From contig NZ_JAUSVO010000002.1 of NCBI RefSeq assembly GCF_030814715.1, forward strand, positions 372,001 through 436,000: a stretch of 64,000 nt of DNA. Direction: 5' to 3'. The notes under the pieces were generated by a model. It was not told the DNA's origin. It saw only the letters and a list, made by a program, of their open reading frames with translations, and made no database searches. A program made the translations under genes and the position numbers. Source of the DNA: Kaistia dalseonensis. GTDB taxonomy: Bacteria; Pseudomonadota; Alphaproteobacteria; Rhizobiales; Kaistiaceae. Below, in pieces: positions 1 to 8,820 of this stretch (positions are counted from its first letter, which is position 1; every line of letters starts with the position of its first letter).

Positions 1-773
1 TCTCCGGCTTTGCCAGCGCGATCGTCCGGCGCGGCATGCGCTTCGTCCAGGTGCCGACGTCGCTGCTGGCGCAGGTCGATTCCTCCGTCGGCGGCAAGAC
101 GGGCATCAACACGCCGGAGGGCAAGAACCTCGTTGGCGCTTTCCACCAACCCGACCTCGTCATCGCCGATACCGGCGTGCTCGACACGCTCTCCCCGCGC
201 GAGTTTCGCGCCGGCTATGCCGAGGTCGCCAAATACGGGCTGATCGACGATCCCGACTTCTTCGCATGGCTGGAAGCGAACTGGGCCGGCATCTTCTCCG
301 GCGGGCCGGAGCGCGAATATGCCGTCGCGACCAGCTGTCGCGCCAAGGCCAAGGTCGTCGCCGCCGACGAGCACGAGACCGGCGAGCGCGCTCTGCTCAA
401 TCTCGGCCACACCTTCGGCCATGCGCTGGAGGCGGCGACGGGTTATTCGCAGCGCCTCGTCCATGGCGAGGGCGTGGCGATCGGCATGGCGCTGGCGCAT
501 CAGTTTTCCGCGCGCATGAACCTATGCTCCCCCGATGATGGCGAGCGTGTCGTGCGCCATTTGAAGGCGGTCGGCCTGCCGACGACGATTGGCGACATAG
601 CGGGCGACCTGCCGGACGCCGATGGGCTGATGAAGCTGATCGCGCAGGACAAGAAAGTTTCCCGTGGAACACTCACCTTCATTCTGACACGTGGCATCGG
701 CCAGGCCTTCATCGCGAAGGATGTGCCGCCCGACGCCGTCCGCAGCTTCCTCCAGGAGAAGCTCGAAGCCTGA
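1..773 (+). CDS. aroB: 3-dehydroquinate synthase, 3' part (5' end outside window)
   Basis: Second step of the shikimate pathway: converts DAHP to 3-dehydroquinate, NAD- and metal-dependent, cytosolic. The reading frame is open from base 3 and enters with [13 protein letters not shown] followed by the family signature [13 protein letters not shown], so the true start lies upstream. About 256 residues are visible of the usual 360-380; the missing part is the N-terminal NAD-binding region. The metal-binding segment [12 protein letters not shown] is present near the middle of the visible part. The C-terminus (LQEKLEA) is natural. In relatives aroK lies directly upstream, but that is outside this window. 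Identification is secure; only the start is unseen. Confidence 0.95.
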   Translation, partial: SGFASAIVRRGMRFVQVPTSLLAQVDSSVGGKTGINTPEGKNLVGAFHQPDLVIADTGVLDTLSPREFRAGYAEVAKYGLIDDPDFFAWLEANWAGIFSGGPEREYAVATSCRAKAKVVAADEHETGERALLNLGHTFGHALEAATGYSQRLVHGEGVAIGMALAHQFSARMNLCSPDDGERVVRHLKAVGLPTTIGDIAGDLPDADGLMKLIAQDKKVSRGTLTFILTRGIGQAFIAKDVPPDAVRSFLQEKLEA

Positions 774-951
774 GCTTTCGCTCGCGCGGCGAAAGAACGG
801 GCGCAAACAGCAGAGCGGCGACGCCAGAACCGCCTTTGATCCTGCAGTGCCATTGCCGGCCGGCCTTCATCATGCCTAGACTTGGCAGTGGGGGCGAGAG
901 GATGCGAGGACGGGCGACGTGATCTCCGTCGGGCCCCGATGGAGGTGGCCC

Positions 952-1647
952 GTGTTTGACGTGCTCGAAACTTTTGGCGGCTGGTACGATCTGCCCGCCA
1001 ACATCTCCTATATTCTGTTCGCGATCTCGTTCTTCCTGACCAACATCTTCTGGCTCAGGATTTTCGTCATCGTCTCGCTCGCTTTCGAGATCGTCTATTT
1101 CGCGATGTCGAGCAGCTATCTCTACACCGGCATGATCTGGGATGTGATCATCATCCTGATCAACCTCTACCGCCTCATCACGCTGCTGAACGCCCGGCGG
1201 ATCCTCGGAAGCGCGAGCGGCGGCTACCTGCTGAAGCAGAGCATCGGCGAACTGGACGACGAAAACCTGGTCGAGCTGATGAAGCTCGGCGAGGCCTTCG
1301 ACCTGACGCCCGGTGCGCTGCTGACCGAGCAGGGCAAGCCGGTGGAGTTCGTCTATCTCGTCGCGGCGGGGCACGCGGTCGCCGAAGTGGCGGGCGTCGA
1401 GGTTGGGCGCATCAACCCCGGCGAATTCGTCGGCGAAGTCTCGTTCCTGACCGGCATTCCCGCCACGGCGACCGTCAGGGCGTCGGAGCAGCTTTCGGTG
1501 ATCGCGCTCGACAGCCTCAAGCTCTCCGAGGCCTGCGCTGCCGATCCCAAGGTCTCGGCCGCCATTCACCAGGTCATCGGCAACGCGCTGGCGCGCAAGC
1601 TGGTCGCCTCGAACCGCCAGATCGTGGCCGAGGCCAGGCCGGCCTGA
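952..1647 (+). CDS. Membrane protein with C-terminal cyclic-nucleotide-binding-like domain (Popeye-like architecture)
   Basis: About 231 residues. Three hydrophobic segments lie near residues 18-33, 35-52 and 60-78, followed by a CRP-type beta-barrel domain (about 100-200) containing GEFVGEVSFLTG. This three-helix plus cNMP-domain layout is that of the Popeye family. The phosphate-binding cassette reads GEVSFLTGIPATATV: the Arg that normally contacts the cyclic phosphate (R-A/S in CRP) is Ala, as Popeye proteins also lack it, so cAMP binding by the standard mode is doubtful. I chose the GTG at 952 because GGAGG lies 6 nt before it; an in-frame GTG at 919 would add 11 residues and has no such site. 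It lies between aroB and the convergent bolA. Function is unknown; a membrane-associated sensor is an inference. Confidence 0.75.
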   Translation: MFDVLETFGGWYDLPANISYILFAISFFLTNIFWLRIFVIVSLAFEIVYFAMSSSYLYTGMIWDVIIILINLYRLITLLNARRILGSASGGYLLKQSIGELDDENLVELMKLGEAFDLTPGALLTEQGKPVEFVYLVAAGHAVAEVAGVEVGRINPGEFVGEVSFLTGIPATATVRASEQLSVIALDSLKLSEACAADPKVSAAIHQVIGNALARKLVASNRQIVAEARPA

Positions 1648-1664
1648 GGCCGCAGGAGGCGCCG

Positions 1665-1928
1665 CTAGCCCGGAGCCCGGGCTTCGATCGCGAGCGCGTG
1701 CACGCCTGCCGCGAGCTCATCCTTCAGCAGAGCGTTGATGGTCCGGTGCATGTCCACGCGGCTCTTGCCCCGAAAGGCCTCGGCGGTGATCCTGACGCGG
1801 TAATGTGTCTCGCCCCCCGGGCGGGCACCCTGATGGCCCTTGTGCAAATGCGACTCGTCGATCACATCTAGGCTCTCTGGCGACAGCGCTGCTTCCAGCA
1901 CCGCCGCAATCCGTTCCTTCGTATTCAT
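1665..1928 (-). CDS. bolA: BolA family protein
   Basis: An 87-residue BolA/YrbA-type protein. Such proteins pair with monothiol glutaredoxins in Fe-S cluster trafficking and iron signalling; some act in stress morphology. Visible features are the THYRVRITAEAFRGKSRVDMHR segment (class II KH-like fold with the conserved invariant His) and HLHKGHQG in the loop region. The ATG at 1928 has AGAGG six bases upstream; a TTG two codons further upstream is less likely. It is divergent from the J-domain gene at 1998 with only 69 bp between, so the two promoters must share this gap. The bolA-dnaJ-cobST arrangement is common in Hyphomicrobiales. Confidence 0.9.
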   Translation of the reverse strand: MNTKERIAAVLEAALSPESLDVIDESHLHKGHQGARPGGETHYRVRITAEAFRGKSRVDMHRTINALLKDELAAGVHALAIEARAPG

Positions 1929-1997
1929 TCCCAACCTCTTTCACTGGGGGCGAAACTTCGCCTTGTCCGTGAGGGGGCTGGCTACCATAATCGCATC

Positions 1998-2621
1998 ATG
2001 AAGCTCGATTCAAAACTCTTCGATCGGATCAGGATCCGCCCGGCGGAGGACCCGGTCCTGAAGGAGACCAACCCGCCTTGCGGCTGGGCGGGATGCGATC
2101 GGCCGGGCACGCACAAGGCGCCGAAGGGCCGCAATCGCGAAGGTCAGTACCACCATTTCTGCATCGACCACGTCAAGTTGTACAATAAGTCGTACAACTA
2201 CTTTTCCGGCATGGGCGACGACGACATAGCCGCCTACCAGAAGGATTCGCTGACCGGCCATCGCCCGACCTGGACGATGGGCGTCAACAGCGCCGGCGAG
2301 CAGCGTGAACGCGTCAAGACCCATGCGGCGCGCGACTGGACCGGCGGCATACGCGATCCCTTCGACATGTTCGGGCCCGGCTATGGGCCGAAGCAGGCAG
2401 AGCCTGAAAAGCCGCAGCGCCACCTGAAGACGCTGGAGCGCAAGTCCTTCGACACGCTCGAACTGGAAGGTTCCGAGGCGGCGGCGGACATCAAGGCGCG
2501 CTACAAAATGCTGGTGAAGCTCTACCATCCCGATGCCAATGGCGGCGACCGCGGCTCGGAAGACCGGCTTCGAGAAATCATTCAGGCATACAACTATCTC
2601 AAAGCCGCCGGCTTCTGCTAG
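1998..2621 (+). CDS. J-domain (DnaJ-like) protein
   Basis: A 207-residue protein with a C-terminal J domain (about 149-203); the DnaK-stimulating HPD tripeptide is at 177-179. The N-terminal part has Cys28/Cys33 and HHFCIDH around 52-58, a possible zinc site. There is no G/F-rich region or CXXCXGXG repeat, so it is a type III co-chaperone-like protein rather than DnaJ itself. It lies 92 bp ahead of cobS in the same direction. In this order the gene commonly precedes cobST, which suggests but does not prove a role in cobaltochelatase assembly. No strong Shine-Dalgarno precedes the ATG. Confidence 0.85.
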   Translation: MKLDSKLFDRIRIRPAEDPVLKETNPPCGWAGCDRPGTHKAPKGRNREGQYHHFCIDHVKLYNKSYNYFSGMGDDDIAAYQKDSLTGHRPTWTMGVNSAGEQRERVKTHAARDWTGGIRDPFDMFGPGYGPKQAEPEKPQRHLKTLERKSFDTLELEGSEAAADIKARYKMLVKLYHPDANGGDRGSEDRLREIIQAYNYLKAAGFC

Positions 2622-2713
2622 AACGGCATTTCAGACCCGTTCGCCTGCGCGCGAAACCGGCCTCCCCGCCTTGGAACCGACCGAAAGCGTCCGTCGGACG
2701 CCACGGAGCAGAT

Positions 2714-3700
2714 ATGACTGATAAGACGACCGACACGACCGCCCTTCCCGATACGACGATCTCGGTCCGCGAGGTGTTCGGCATCGACAGCGACCTTCAG
2801 GTGCCCGCCTATTCCGCCCCGAACGAGCACGTTCCGGATGCGGATGCGGATTACCTGTTCGACCGGGCGACCACGCTCGCCATTCTCGCCGGCTTCGCGC
2901 GCAACCGCCGCGTCATGGTCACCGGCTATCACGGCACGGGCAAGTCGACCCATATCGAGCAGGTCGCGGCACGCCTCAACTGGCCGTGCATCCGCGTCAA
3001 TCTCGACAGCCATATCAGCCGTATCGACCTGATCGGCAAGGATGCCATCGTCATCAAGGACGGACTGCAGGTCACGGAATTCCGCGACGGTATTTTGCCC
3101 TGGGCCTACCAGCACAATGTCGCGCTCGTTTTCGACGAATATGATGCCGGCCGCCCGGACGTGATGTTCGTGATCCAGCGCGTGCTGGAATCGTCGGGCC
3201 GCCTGACACTGCTCGACCAGAACCGCGTCATCCGGCCGCACCCGGCCTTCCGCCTGTTCGCCACGGCCAACACGGTAGGCCTCGGCGACACGTCGGGCCT
3301 CTATCACGGCACGCAGCAGATCAATCAGGCCCAGATGGACCGCTGGTCGATCGTGACGACGCTGAACTACCTGCCGCACGACAACGAGGTGAACATCGTC
3401 GTCTCGAAGGCGAAGCATTTTGCCGATCCGAAGGGCAAGGCGCTGGTCGGCCGCATGGTCCGCCTCGCCGACATGACCCGCTCGGCCTTCATCAATGGCG
3501 ATCTGTCGACCGTCATGAGCCCGCGCACCGTCATCACCTGGGCCGAGAACGCCGAGATCTTCGGCGATATCGGCTTTGCGTTCCGCGTCACGTTCCTGAA
3601 CAAGTGCGACGAACTTGAGCGGGCATTGGTGGCCGAGTTCTACCAGCGCGCCTTTGGCGAAGAGCTGACGGAATCGGCAGCGAATGTCGTGTTGAGCTGA
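2714..3700 (+). CDS. cobS: Cobaltochelatase subunit CobS (AAA+ ATPase)
   Basis: The 328-residue ATPase subunit of aerobic cobaltochelatase (CobN-CobS-CobT), which inserts Co2+ into hydrogenobyrinic acid a,c-diamide in the aerobic B12 pathway. Walker [10 protein letters not shown] is at residues 71-79, Walker B VFDEYD at 139-144, and a sensor-type segment [19 protein letters not shown] follows. GGAG precedes the ATG at proper distance. cobT follows after a 133-bp gap that holds palindromes. cobN is not in this window. CobS forms hexameric rings and works with CobT as a MoxR-like AAA/VWA pair. Confidence 0.96.
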   Translation: MTDKTTDTTALPDTTISVREVFGIDSDLQVPAYSAPNEHVPDADADYLFDRATTLAILAGFARNRRVMVTGYHGTGKSTHIEQVAARLNWPCIRVNLDSHISRIDLIGKDAIVIKDGLQVTEFRDGILPWAYQHNVALVFDEYDAGRPDVMFVIQRVLESSGRLTLLDQNRVIRPHPAFRLFATANTVGLGDTSGLYHGTQQINQAQMDRWSIVTTLNYLPHDNEVNIVVSKAKHFADPKGKALVGRMVRLADMTRSAFINGDLSTVMSPRTVITWAENAEIFGDIGFAFRVTFLNKCDELERALVAEFYQRAFGEELTESAANVVLS

Positions 3701-3833
3701 GACGAGCCGGAGCCCATCGCCAATGGGCGAGGACTCCAGGACGGGTGATCGCGCGGCACGACAGCCGGCGACACCCCTTCCGGCCCTGACCGGCGCCCTT
3801 TCCCGCAAGCGGGAAAGGGAGAAGGAAAGAACC
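3701..3833. repeat. Intergenic palindromic element between cobS and cobT
   Basis: This 133-bp gap contains two clear dyads. GCCCAT (3712-3717) faces ATGGGC (3723-3728) over 5 nt, and CCCTTTCCCGC (3796-3806) faces GCGGGAAAGGG (3809-3819) over only 2 nt, an 11-bp exact arm. The second has the look of the short extragenic palindromes scattered between genes in many alphaproteobacteria; that parallel is from general knowledge, and only one copy of this arm is obvious here. The right arm overlaps the purine-rich ribosome-binding region of cobT, so the hairpin could also affect cobT translation. Confidence 0.6.
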
Positions 3834-5735
3834 ATGAGCGGCAGCAATAGCGATCCGAGACAGAAGCCCGGCGAGCCTGCGACAGAGCCCTTCAAGCGGG
3901 CCGTCGCAGGCTGCGTGCGGGCGATCTCCGGCAAGCCGGACCTCGAAGTCACGTTCTCCAACGACCGGCCCGTACTGACCGGTCTGCGGGCGCGCCTGCC
4001 TGAGCCCGGTCGCAAGCCGACCGCGAACGAAATCGCCATCACGCGCGGCCTCGGCGATTCCATGGCGCTGCGCCTCGCCTGCCACGATACCGCGCTGCAT
4101 CGGACCGTCGCGCCGGAAGGCAAGAACGCGCGCGCGGTTTTCGACGCTGTCGAGCAGGCCCGCGTGGAGGCGATTGGCGCCCGTCGCATGGATGGCGTCG
4201 CCGGCAATCTGGCCGCCATGCTCGAAGACCGCTACCACCGCGGCAATTTCCACGAAATCACCGAGCGCTCGGAAGCGCCGCTCGAAGACGCCGTATCGCT
4301 GCTGCTGCGCGAGAAGCTGACTGGGCAGAAGCCGCCCGAATCCGGTGCCAAGATCGTCGATCTCTGGCGCGATTGGATCGAGGAGCGCGCGGGCGACAGT
4401 TTCGACAAGCTCTCGACGACGCTCGGCGACCAGAAGCGCTTCGCTTCGGCCGTTCGTTCGCTGCTTGCCTCGCTCGAAATGGCCGATGAGCTCGGCGGTG
4501 GCGACGAAGACGATAATGACGAGAAGGGCGACGCCTCCGAGGATTCGGGCTCCGAGCAGGAGAACCAGTCCGAGCAGGCGGAGCAGGCCGAAAGCGAGGC
4601 TTCGGAGGAATCCGACGCCACGGGCGATGAGGCCGAATCGGGCGAGACCGAGACGACCGAGGCCGGCGCCGAGGACGAATCCGAAGGCGAGGACGCCGAG
4701 GATGCGCGCGACGCGGGCGAGGCCAAGCGGCCCGATAGCCCCTATTCGAACCATGGCCCCAATGTCGACTACAAGGCCTTCACCACGCGCTTCGACGAGA
4801 TCATCAAGGCCGAGGATCTCTGCGACGCGGCCGAGCTCGATCGCCTCAGGAGTTTCCTCGACAAACAGCTCGCCAATCTCCAGGGCGCGGTGGGACGGCT
4901 CGCCAACCGGCTCCAGCGCCGGCTGATGGCGCAGCAGAACCGCAGCTGGGATTTCGACCGCGAGGAAGGCATGCTCGATCCGGCGCGGCTCCACCGCGTC
5001 GTGACGGACCCGATGCAGCCGCTTTCCTTCAAGATCGAGAAGGACACGGATTTCCGCGACACGGTCGTGACGCTGCTGCTCGATAATTCCGGCTCGATGC
5101 GCGGCCGGCCTATCACCGTGGCCGCGACCTGCGCCGACATTCTCGCACGCACGCTCGAGCGCTGCGGCGTCAAGGTCGAGATCCTCGGCTTCACGACCCG
5201 CGCCTGGAAGGGCGGACAATCGCGCGAAGCCTGGTTGCAGGCTGGCAAGCCGGCAGCGCCGGGCCGGCTCAACGATCTGCGCCACATCATCTACAAGGCG
5301 GCCGACGCACCCTGGCGGCGCGCGCGGCGCAATCTCGGCCTGATGATGCGCGAAGGACTGCTGAAGGAAAACATCGACGGCGAGGCGCTCGCCTGGGCGC
5401 ATGAGCGGCTGCTCGCGCGCTCCGAGCAGCGCAAGATCCTGATGATGATTTCCGATGGCGCGCCGGTCGACGATTCGACGCTGTCCGTGAACACCGGCAA
5501 TTATCTCGAACGGCACCTGCGTGCCGTGATCGAGGATATCGAGACGCGCTCGCCGGTCGAACTGATCGCGATCGGCATCGGCCACGATGTCACGCGCTAT
5601 TATCGCCGTGCGGTAACGATCGTCGATGCGGAAGAGCTTGCCGGTGCGATGACCGACAAGCTCGCCGAACTCTTCGACGAGAAGTCATCGGCCCCGGCGC
5701 GCGCGGCGCCACGCCGGAGAGCGTCCGCTCGATGA
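3834..5735 (+). CDS. cobT: Cobaltochelatase subunit CobT (VWA domain)
   Basis: 633 residues. Partner of CobS in aerobic cobalt insertion into the corrin ring. The N-terminal CobT domain (about 1-215) is followed by a very acidic Glu/Asp/Ser-rich linker (about 220-305) and a C-terminal von Willebrand A domain whose MIDAS motif DNSGSM lies near residue 420. The end is basic ([11 protein letters not shown]). The ATG at 3834 is preceded by GGGAGAAGGAAAG; the frame stays open upstream to 3723, but this is intergenic palindrome sequence. The stop overlaps the ATG of the next gene by 4 nt (ATGA), so the phytase-like gene is probably translationally coupled. Confidence 0.95.
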   Translation: MSGSNSDPRQKPGEPATEPFKRAVAGCVRAISGKPDLEVTFSNDRPVLTGLRARLPEPGRKPTANEIAITRGLGDSMALRLACHDTALHRTVAPEGKNARAVFDAVEQARVEAIGARRMDGVAGNLAAMLEDRYHRGNFHEITERSEAPLEDAVSLLLREKLTGQKPPESGAKIVDLWRDWIEERAGDSFDKLSTTLGDQKRFASAVRSLLASLEMADELGGGDEDDNDEKGDASEDSGSEQENQSEQAEQAESEASEESDATGDEAESGETETTEAGAEDESEGEDAEDARDAGEAKRPDSPYSNHGPNVDYKAFTTRFDEIIKAEDLCDAAELDRLRSFLDKQLANLQGAVGRLANRLQRRLMAQQNRSWDFDREEGMLDPARLHRVVTDPMQPLSFKIEKDTDFRDTVVTLLLDNSGSMRGRPITVAATCADILARTLERCGVKVEILGFTTRAWKGGQSREAWLQAGKPAAPGRLNDLRHIIYKAADAPWRRARRNLGLMMREGLLKENIDGEALAWAHERLLARSEQRKILMMISDGAPVDDSTLSVNTGNYLERHLRAVIEDIETRSPVELIAIGIGHDVTRYYRRAVTIVDAEELAGAMTDKLAELFDEKSSAPARAAPRRRASAR

Positions 5736-6757
5736 AGCGCCTGCGCGGCGCGATTGCCGGATTGCTGCTGATCGCCTCGGTCGGAGCGGCGTTCCCCTCC
5801 GGCTTCGCGCCGGAGCCTTTGCGTACCACGCCGATCGGCAATTTTCTGATCGGCCGCAACGCCACCCGCTTCGGCGAATTCGAATTTGCCGGCGGGTTGG
5901 TCCTGACGTCGCAGAACCGCAAGTTTGGCGGGCTCTCCGGGCTCGGTATCAAGCCGGACGGCCACAGCTTCGTCTCGGTTTCCGACATGGGCTATTGGTT
6001 TCGCGGCACGCTGCTGCGCGAAGGCGGCAAGCTGGTCGGGATCGCCGATGCGCAATGGGCGCCGATGCTCAACGACAAGGGTCAGCCGCTCGGCTCCAAG
6101 CGGAACGCCGACGCAGAAGGCCTGCGCCTGACGACGATCAACGGGCGCGAAGCGGCCTATGTGTCGTTTGAACGCAGCAACGATCTCCGCCTCTATCGCG
6201 CCGATCCCGATCTCGCCTCGGCGCGTCCGCAAAAGGTCAAGCTGCCGTCCTCGCTGAAGGGGCTCGTCAGCAATCGCGGGCTGGAGACGATCGCGCTGGC
6301 GCCCGCCAAGGGCCCGCTGGCCGGCTCCCCTGTGCTGGTCTCGGAGCGCTCGCTCGACAAATCGGGCAATCACCGGGCCTGGATCGTCAACGGTCCGCTC
6401 GCCGGTGCATTCTCGGTCGTCCGAAGCGATGATTTCGACATAACCGACGGCGCCTTCCTGCCGAATGGCGATCTTCTGCTGCTGGAGCGGCGCGTCATCA
6501 TGCCGATCGGCGTCGGCATGCGGCTTCGGCGCATTCCCGGCAATCAGATCAGGCCCGGCGCGCTGGTCGACGGCCCCATCGCCATGCAGGCCGACATGCT
6601 GAACCAGATCGACAATATGGAGGGCCTCGCCGTAAGCCGCGACGCCGACGGCGCGACCCGCATCACCCTCGTCTCGGACGACAATCTCAGCATCATGCAG
6701 CGAACGCTGATGCTGGAATTCATCTGGCAGGGTCCGGGCAGCACCGTCTCGAACTGA
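5732..6757 (+). CDS. Secreted phytase-like / esterase-like protein
   Basis: 341 residues with an N-terminal signal peptide ([20 protein letters not shown], then a polar stretch). The remainder fits the 'esterase-like activity of phytase' beta-propeller family: a repeated pattern of hydrophobic strands with [10 protein letters not shown] and the glycine/aspartate-rich [22 protein letters not shown]. Substrate is unknown; family members are periplasmic and often annotated only as phytase-like. It overlaps cobT by 4 nt, a linkage that recurs in Hyphomicrobiales although no cobalamin role is established. A hairpin at 6788 separates it from the convergent rpmB. Confidence 0.8.
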   Translation: MKRLRGAIAGLLLIASVGAAFPSGFAPEPLRTTPIGNFLIGRNATRFGEFEFAGGLVLTSQNRKFGGLSGLGIKPDGHSFVSVSDMGYWFRGTLLREGGKLVGIADAQWAPMLNDKGQPLGSKRNADAEGLRLTTINGREAAYVSFERSNDLRLYRADPDLASARPQKVKLPSSLKGLVSNRGLETIALAPAKGPLAGSPVLVSERSLDKSGNHRAWIVNGPLAGAFSVVRSDDFDITDGAFLPNGDLLLLERRVIMPIGVGMRLRRIPGNQIRPGALVDGPIAMQADMLNQIDNMEGLAVSRDADGATRITLVSDDNLSIMQRTLMLEFIWQGPGSTVSN

Positions 6758-6787
6758 CCGAAGCGGTTGCCATCCCACAAACGACAA

Positions 6788-6807
6788 CGGCCGCCCGAAG
6801 GCGGCCG
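6788..6807. terminator. Hairpin between convergent phytase-like gene and rpmB
   Basis: CGGCCGCC (6788-6795) and GGCGGCCG (6800-6807) form an exact 8-bp stem with a CGAA tetraloop. It lies between two convergent stops (6757 and 6833) and so could end transcription from both sides. No strong U-tract follows on either strand, so efficiency is uncertain. Confidence 0.6.
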
Positions 6808-6832
6808 CTGCAAAAGGTCTTGAAGAACTCGA

Positions 6833-7132
6833 TCAGGCTGCGACGGCAGCTGCCTCGATCTTCTGGGCAATCTTGCGCTTCAGGATACGGGCGCGCAGCG
6901 AAAGCTCATCTGCAGAGGCCTTGACCAGGAACGCGTCGAGACCGCCGCGATGCTCAACCGAACGCAGGCCATTGGCGCTGACGCGCAGCTTGAAGCTCTG
7001 ACCGAGAACGTCGCTCATCAGGGTGACGTTGAGAAGATTCGGCAGGTACCGACGACGGGACTTGTTGTTGGCATGGCTGACGGTGTTGCCAGTCATGACA
7101 GCCTTGCCGGTCAGTTCGCACACACGGGACAT
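6833..7132 (-). CDS. rpmB: 50S ribosomal protein L28
   Basis: 99 residues, the long L28 form seen in alphaproteobacteria. It starts [28 protein letters not shown], the L28 signature with a Cys at position 5 but without the full zinc ribbon. The ATG at 7132 is preceded by AAGGA about 10 nt away; the longer frame reaching upstream to 7492 is not coding. A promoter candidate lies at 7215-7243. The gene stands alone rather than with rpmG. Confidence 0.97.
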   Translation of the reverse strand: MSRVCELTGKAVMTGNTVSHANNKSRRRYLPNLLNVTLMSDVLGQSFKLRVSANGLRSVEHRGGLDAFLVKASADELSLRARILKRKIAQKIEAAAVAA

Positions 7133-7214
7133 GAGACAGACATCCTTCTTTTCCGCCGCAGCGCGCCGGGTTCGGCAGTCATCACGGCAGGGGTATTGGA
7201 AAAAGTTGGGCCAT

Positions 7215-7243
7215 CTCTTAGTCACCGAAGACCGGGCCGTCAA
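7215..7243 (-). promoter_or_regulatory. Candidate promoter of rpmB
   Basis: Read on the minus strand: TTGACG (7243-7238), a 17-nt spacer, then TAAGAG (7220-7215). The -35 is near consensus and the -10 is weak. It would give a leader of about 75 nt before the L28 start. The rest of the 256-bp gap (7133-7388) shows no gene and also has to hold the promoter of the divergent DUF3108 gene. Confidence 0.5.
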
Positions 7244-7388
7244 GCTTTCCGGGCGATCGCGGGGCGAGGAAAGCGCGCCAAATGGCTTCCGATCCGCAAA
7301 TTTGGTGGCGAAGGTAACACTTTCGAGACGTTCGGCGACTATGGTTAATGACATGACAACGGCGAACGGCATTCGACGGGACCACTCC

Positions 7389-8240
7389 ATGAACCGGATC
7401 CGACCTTCACGCCTCCTGATGCGAACGGGCCTCGCAGCACTTCTTGGCCTTGCGACAGCATCAGCCGAGGCTCGTCCCCAGACGATCCCCAATGGATCGC
7501 TGGAGGCCAGCTACAACATCCTGCTGGGCGGGCTGACCATCGGGCGCTTCAAGCTCGACACGATCGTCGATCGCTCGGAATATACCGTCACGGTGCGCGG
7601 ATCGACCAGCGGCGTCAGCCGTTTCGTCTCGGACGGAACGGGTCTCCTGAAGAGCAGCGGGCGGATCAGCGGCACTAAACTGCTGCCGAATGACTACTAC
7701 CTCGACACCACCGAAAACGGCCGCATGAGCAGCAATGTCAACATGCGCATGAACGCGGGCAATATCGTTTCCGTCGCCGCCCTGCCGCCATTGATGAAAA
7801 AGGCTGATCGCGTTCCGATCCTGCCGCGGCACAAGCACAATATTCTCGATCCACTATCGGCAATGATCGTTCCGCTCGACAAGGACCATATGAGCGCGGC
7901 CTGCAATCGCTCCATACCCGTCTTCGACGGATGGCAGCGCTTCGACGTCAAGCTGTTCTACAAGTCGACCGCCGAGGTTCGCGGCGAGAACGGCTCCTAT
8001 TCCGGCCCGGTCACGGTGTGCGGCGCGCGCTATATCGCGCTGGCCGGCCACCGCCCGACCCTCGAGGCGGTCCAATTCATGGAGCAGAACAAGGACCTGG
8101 AGGTCTGGTTCGCGCCGGTCGAGGAGCTGGGCGTGCTGATGCCCTTCCGCATGCAGATCGGAACCGAAGTCGGTATCCTGACGATCCACGCCTCGCGTTT
8201 TGTCGGCCAGGGATCGACCCAGCGCGCCTCGGCGGAGTGA
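7389..8240 (+). CDS. DUF3108 domain-containing exported protein
   Basis: 283 residues. The start at 7389 gives [19 protein letters not shown], a typical signal peptide ending near ATASAEA; in-frame ATGs at 7341 and 7353 would only lengthen the n-region. The mature part ([21 protein letters not shown], then repeated beta strands) matches DUF3108, a periplasmic beta-rich family of unknown function found next to envelope genes. There is no lipobox. It is divergent from rpmB. Function is not known. Confidence 0.8.
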   Translation: MNRIRPSRLLMRTGLAALLGLATASAEARPQTIPNGSLEASYNILLGGLTIGRFKLDTIVDRSEYTVTVRGSTSGVSRFVSDGTGLLKSSGRISGTKLLPNDYYLDTTENGRMSSNVNMRMNAGNIVSVAALPPLMKKADRVPILPRHKHNILDPLSAMIVPLDKDHMSAACNRSIPVFDGWQRFDVKLFYKSTAEVRGENGSYSGPVTVCGARYIALAGHRPTLEAVQFMEQNKDLEVWFAPVEELGVLMPFRMQIGTEVGILTIHASRFVGQGSTQRASAE

Positions 8241-8820
8241 GATCCGCCGGCTCCGAACCGAAAGCGCACGATCGCCGCGATTGTGCCGAAGCAGGACAGA
8301 TGGCGGGCAATGGTTAAGGCGGGGAGTGCCGACGGCGCCCCTGCATTCCATGCTGAAGCCGCCAGCGACACTGCCTATAGTGTCCCGGGCCAATCGAGCC
8401 CCCAATAGCGGCGGGCACGAAAGCGGAACGAATCGAATCGAGCGATTCGTCCATGCTCCGTTCCGCGTTCGGCCGCTTTGTTAAGGGCGAGCGCGCCAGA
8501 GCCTCGCCACATCTTCACCCTTCACTAACCACGTCGACAGGCAATTCCCGTTGCCTCGCGCGTTAATATTCGAACCAGATCGCTGCCTTTGCGCATCGAA
8601 TTTTGCGTTCGCTTGGTGTTTTGCCGCCGCCCGCACCACATATGTGGCCGTGAACAGAACGCGAAGGGATGCGAGTCAGCGATTCGGACATCGTTTGTTC
8701 CAGACTCGTTCCGGTTGTTAAGACGAAACGGCGCAGTGCAAAAAAATCGGCCCCCTTTGTTTCGTCGTGATACAGAAAGGGCCTCCCAGATATGTCAGGG
8801 ACTGTGAGACCGCCCGCGAG
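8241..8820. other. 580-bp intergenic region with nested inverted repeats
   Basis: No convincing gene is present. GCGGAACG (8423-8430) pairs with CGTTCCGC (8459-8466) and encloses CGAATCG (8434-8440) facing CGATTCG (8443-8449). A second hairpin, AGGCAA (8539-8544) with TTGCCT (8551-8556), follows. From about 8500 the base composition is more AT-rich than the surrounding genes, which fits a promoter/leader for the helicase, but I cannot assign -35/-10 boxes. The reverse strand near 8572 has a T-loop-like GGTTCGAAT without any tRNA context. Confidence 0.5.

Noticed and set aside
3588-5585. A 665-codon minus-strand frame opposite cobT
   Set aside because: No domain; the plus strand encodes CobT with a clear MIDAS motif.
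8560-8600. A possible tRNA on the minus strand (T-loop-like GGTTCGAAT)
   Set aside because: No acceptor stem, anticodon arm or CCA end could be found around it.
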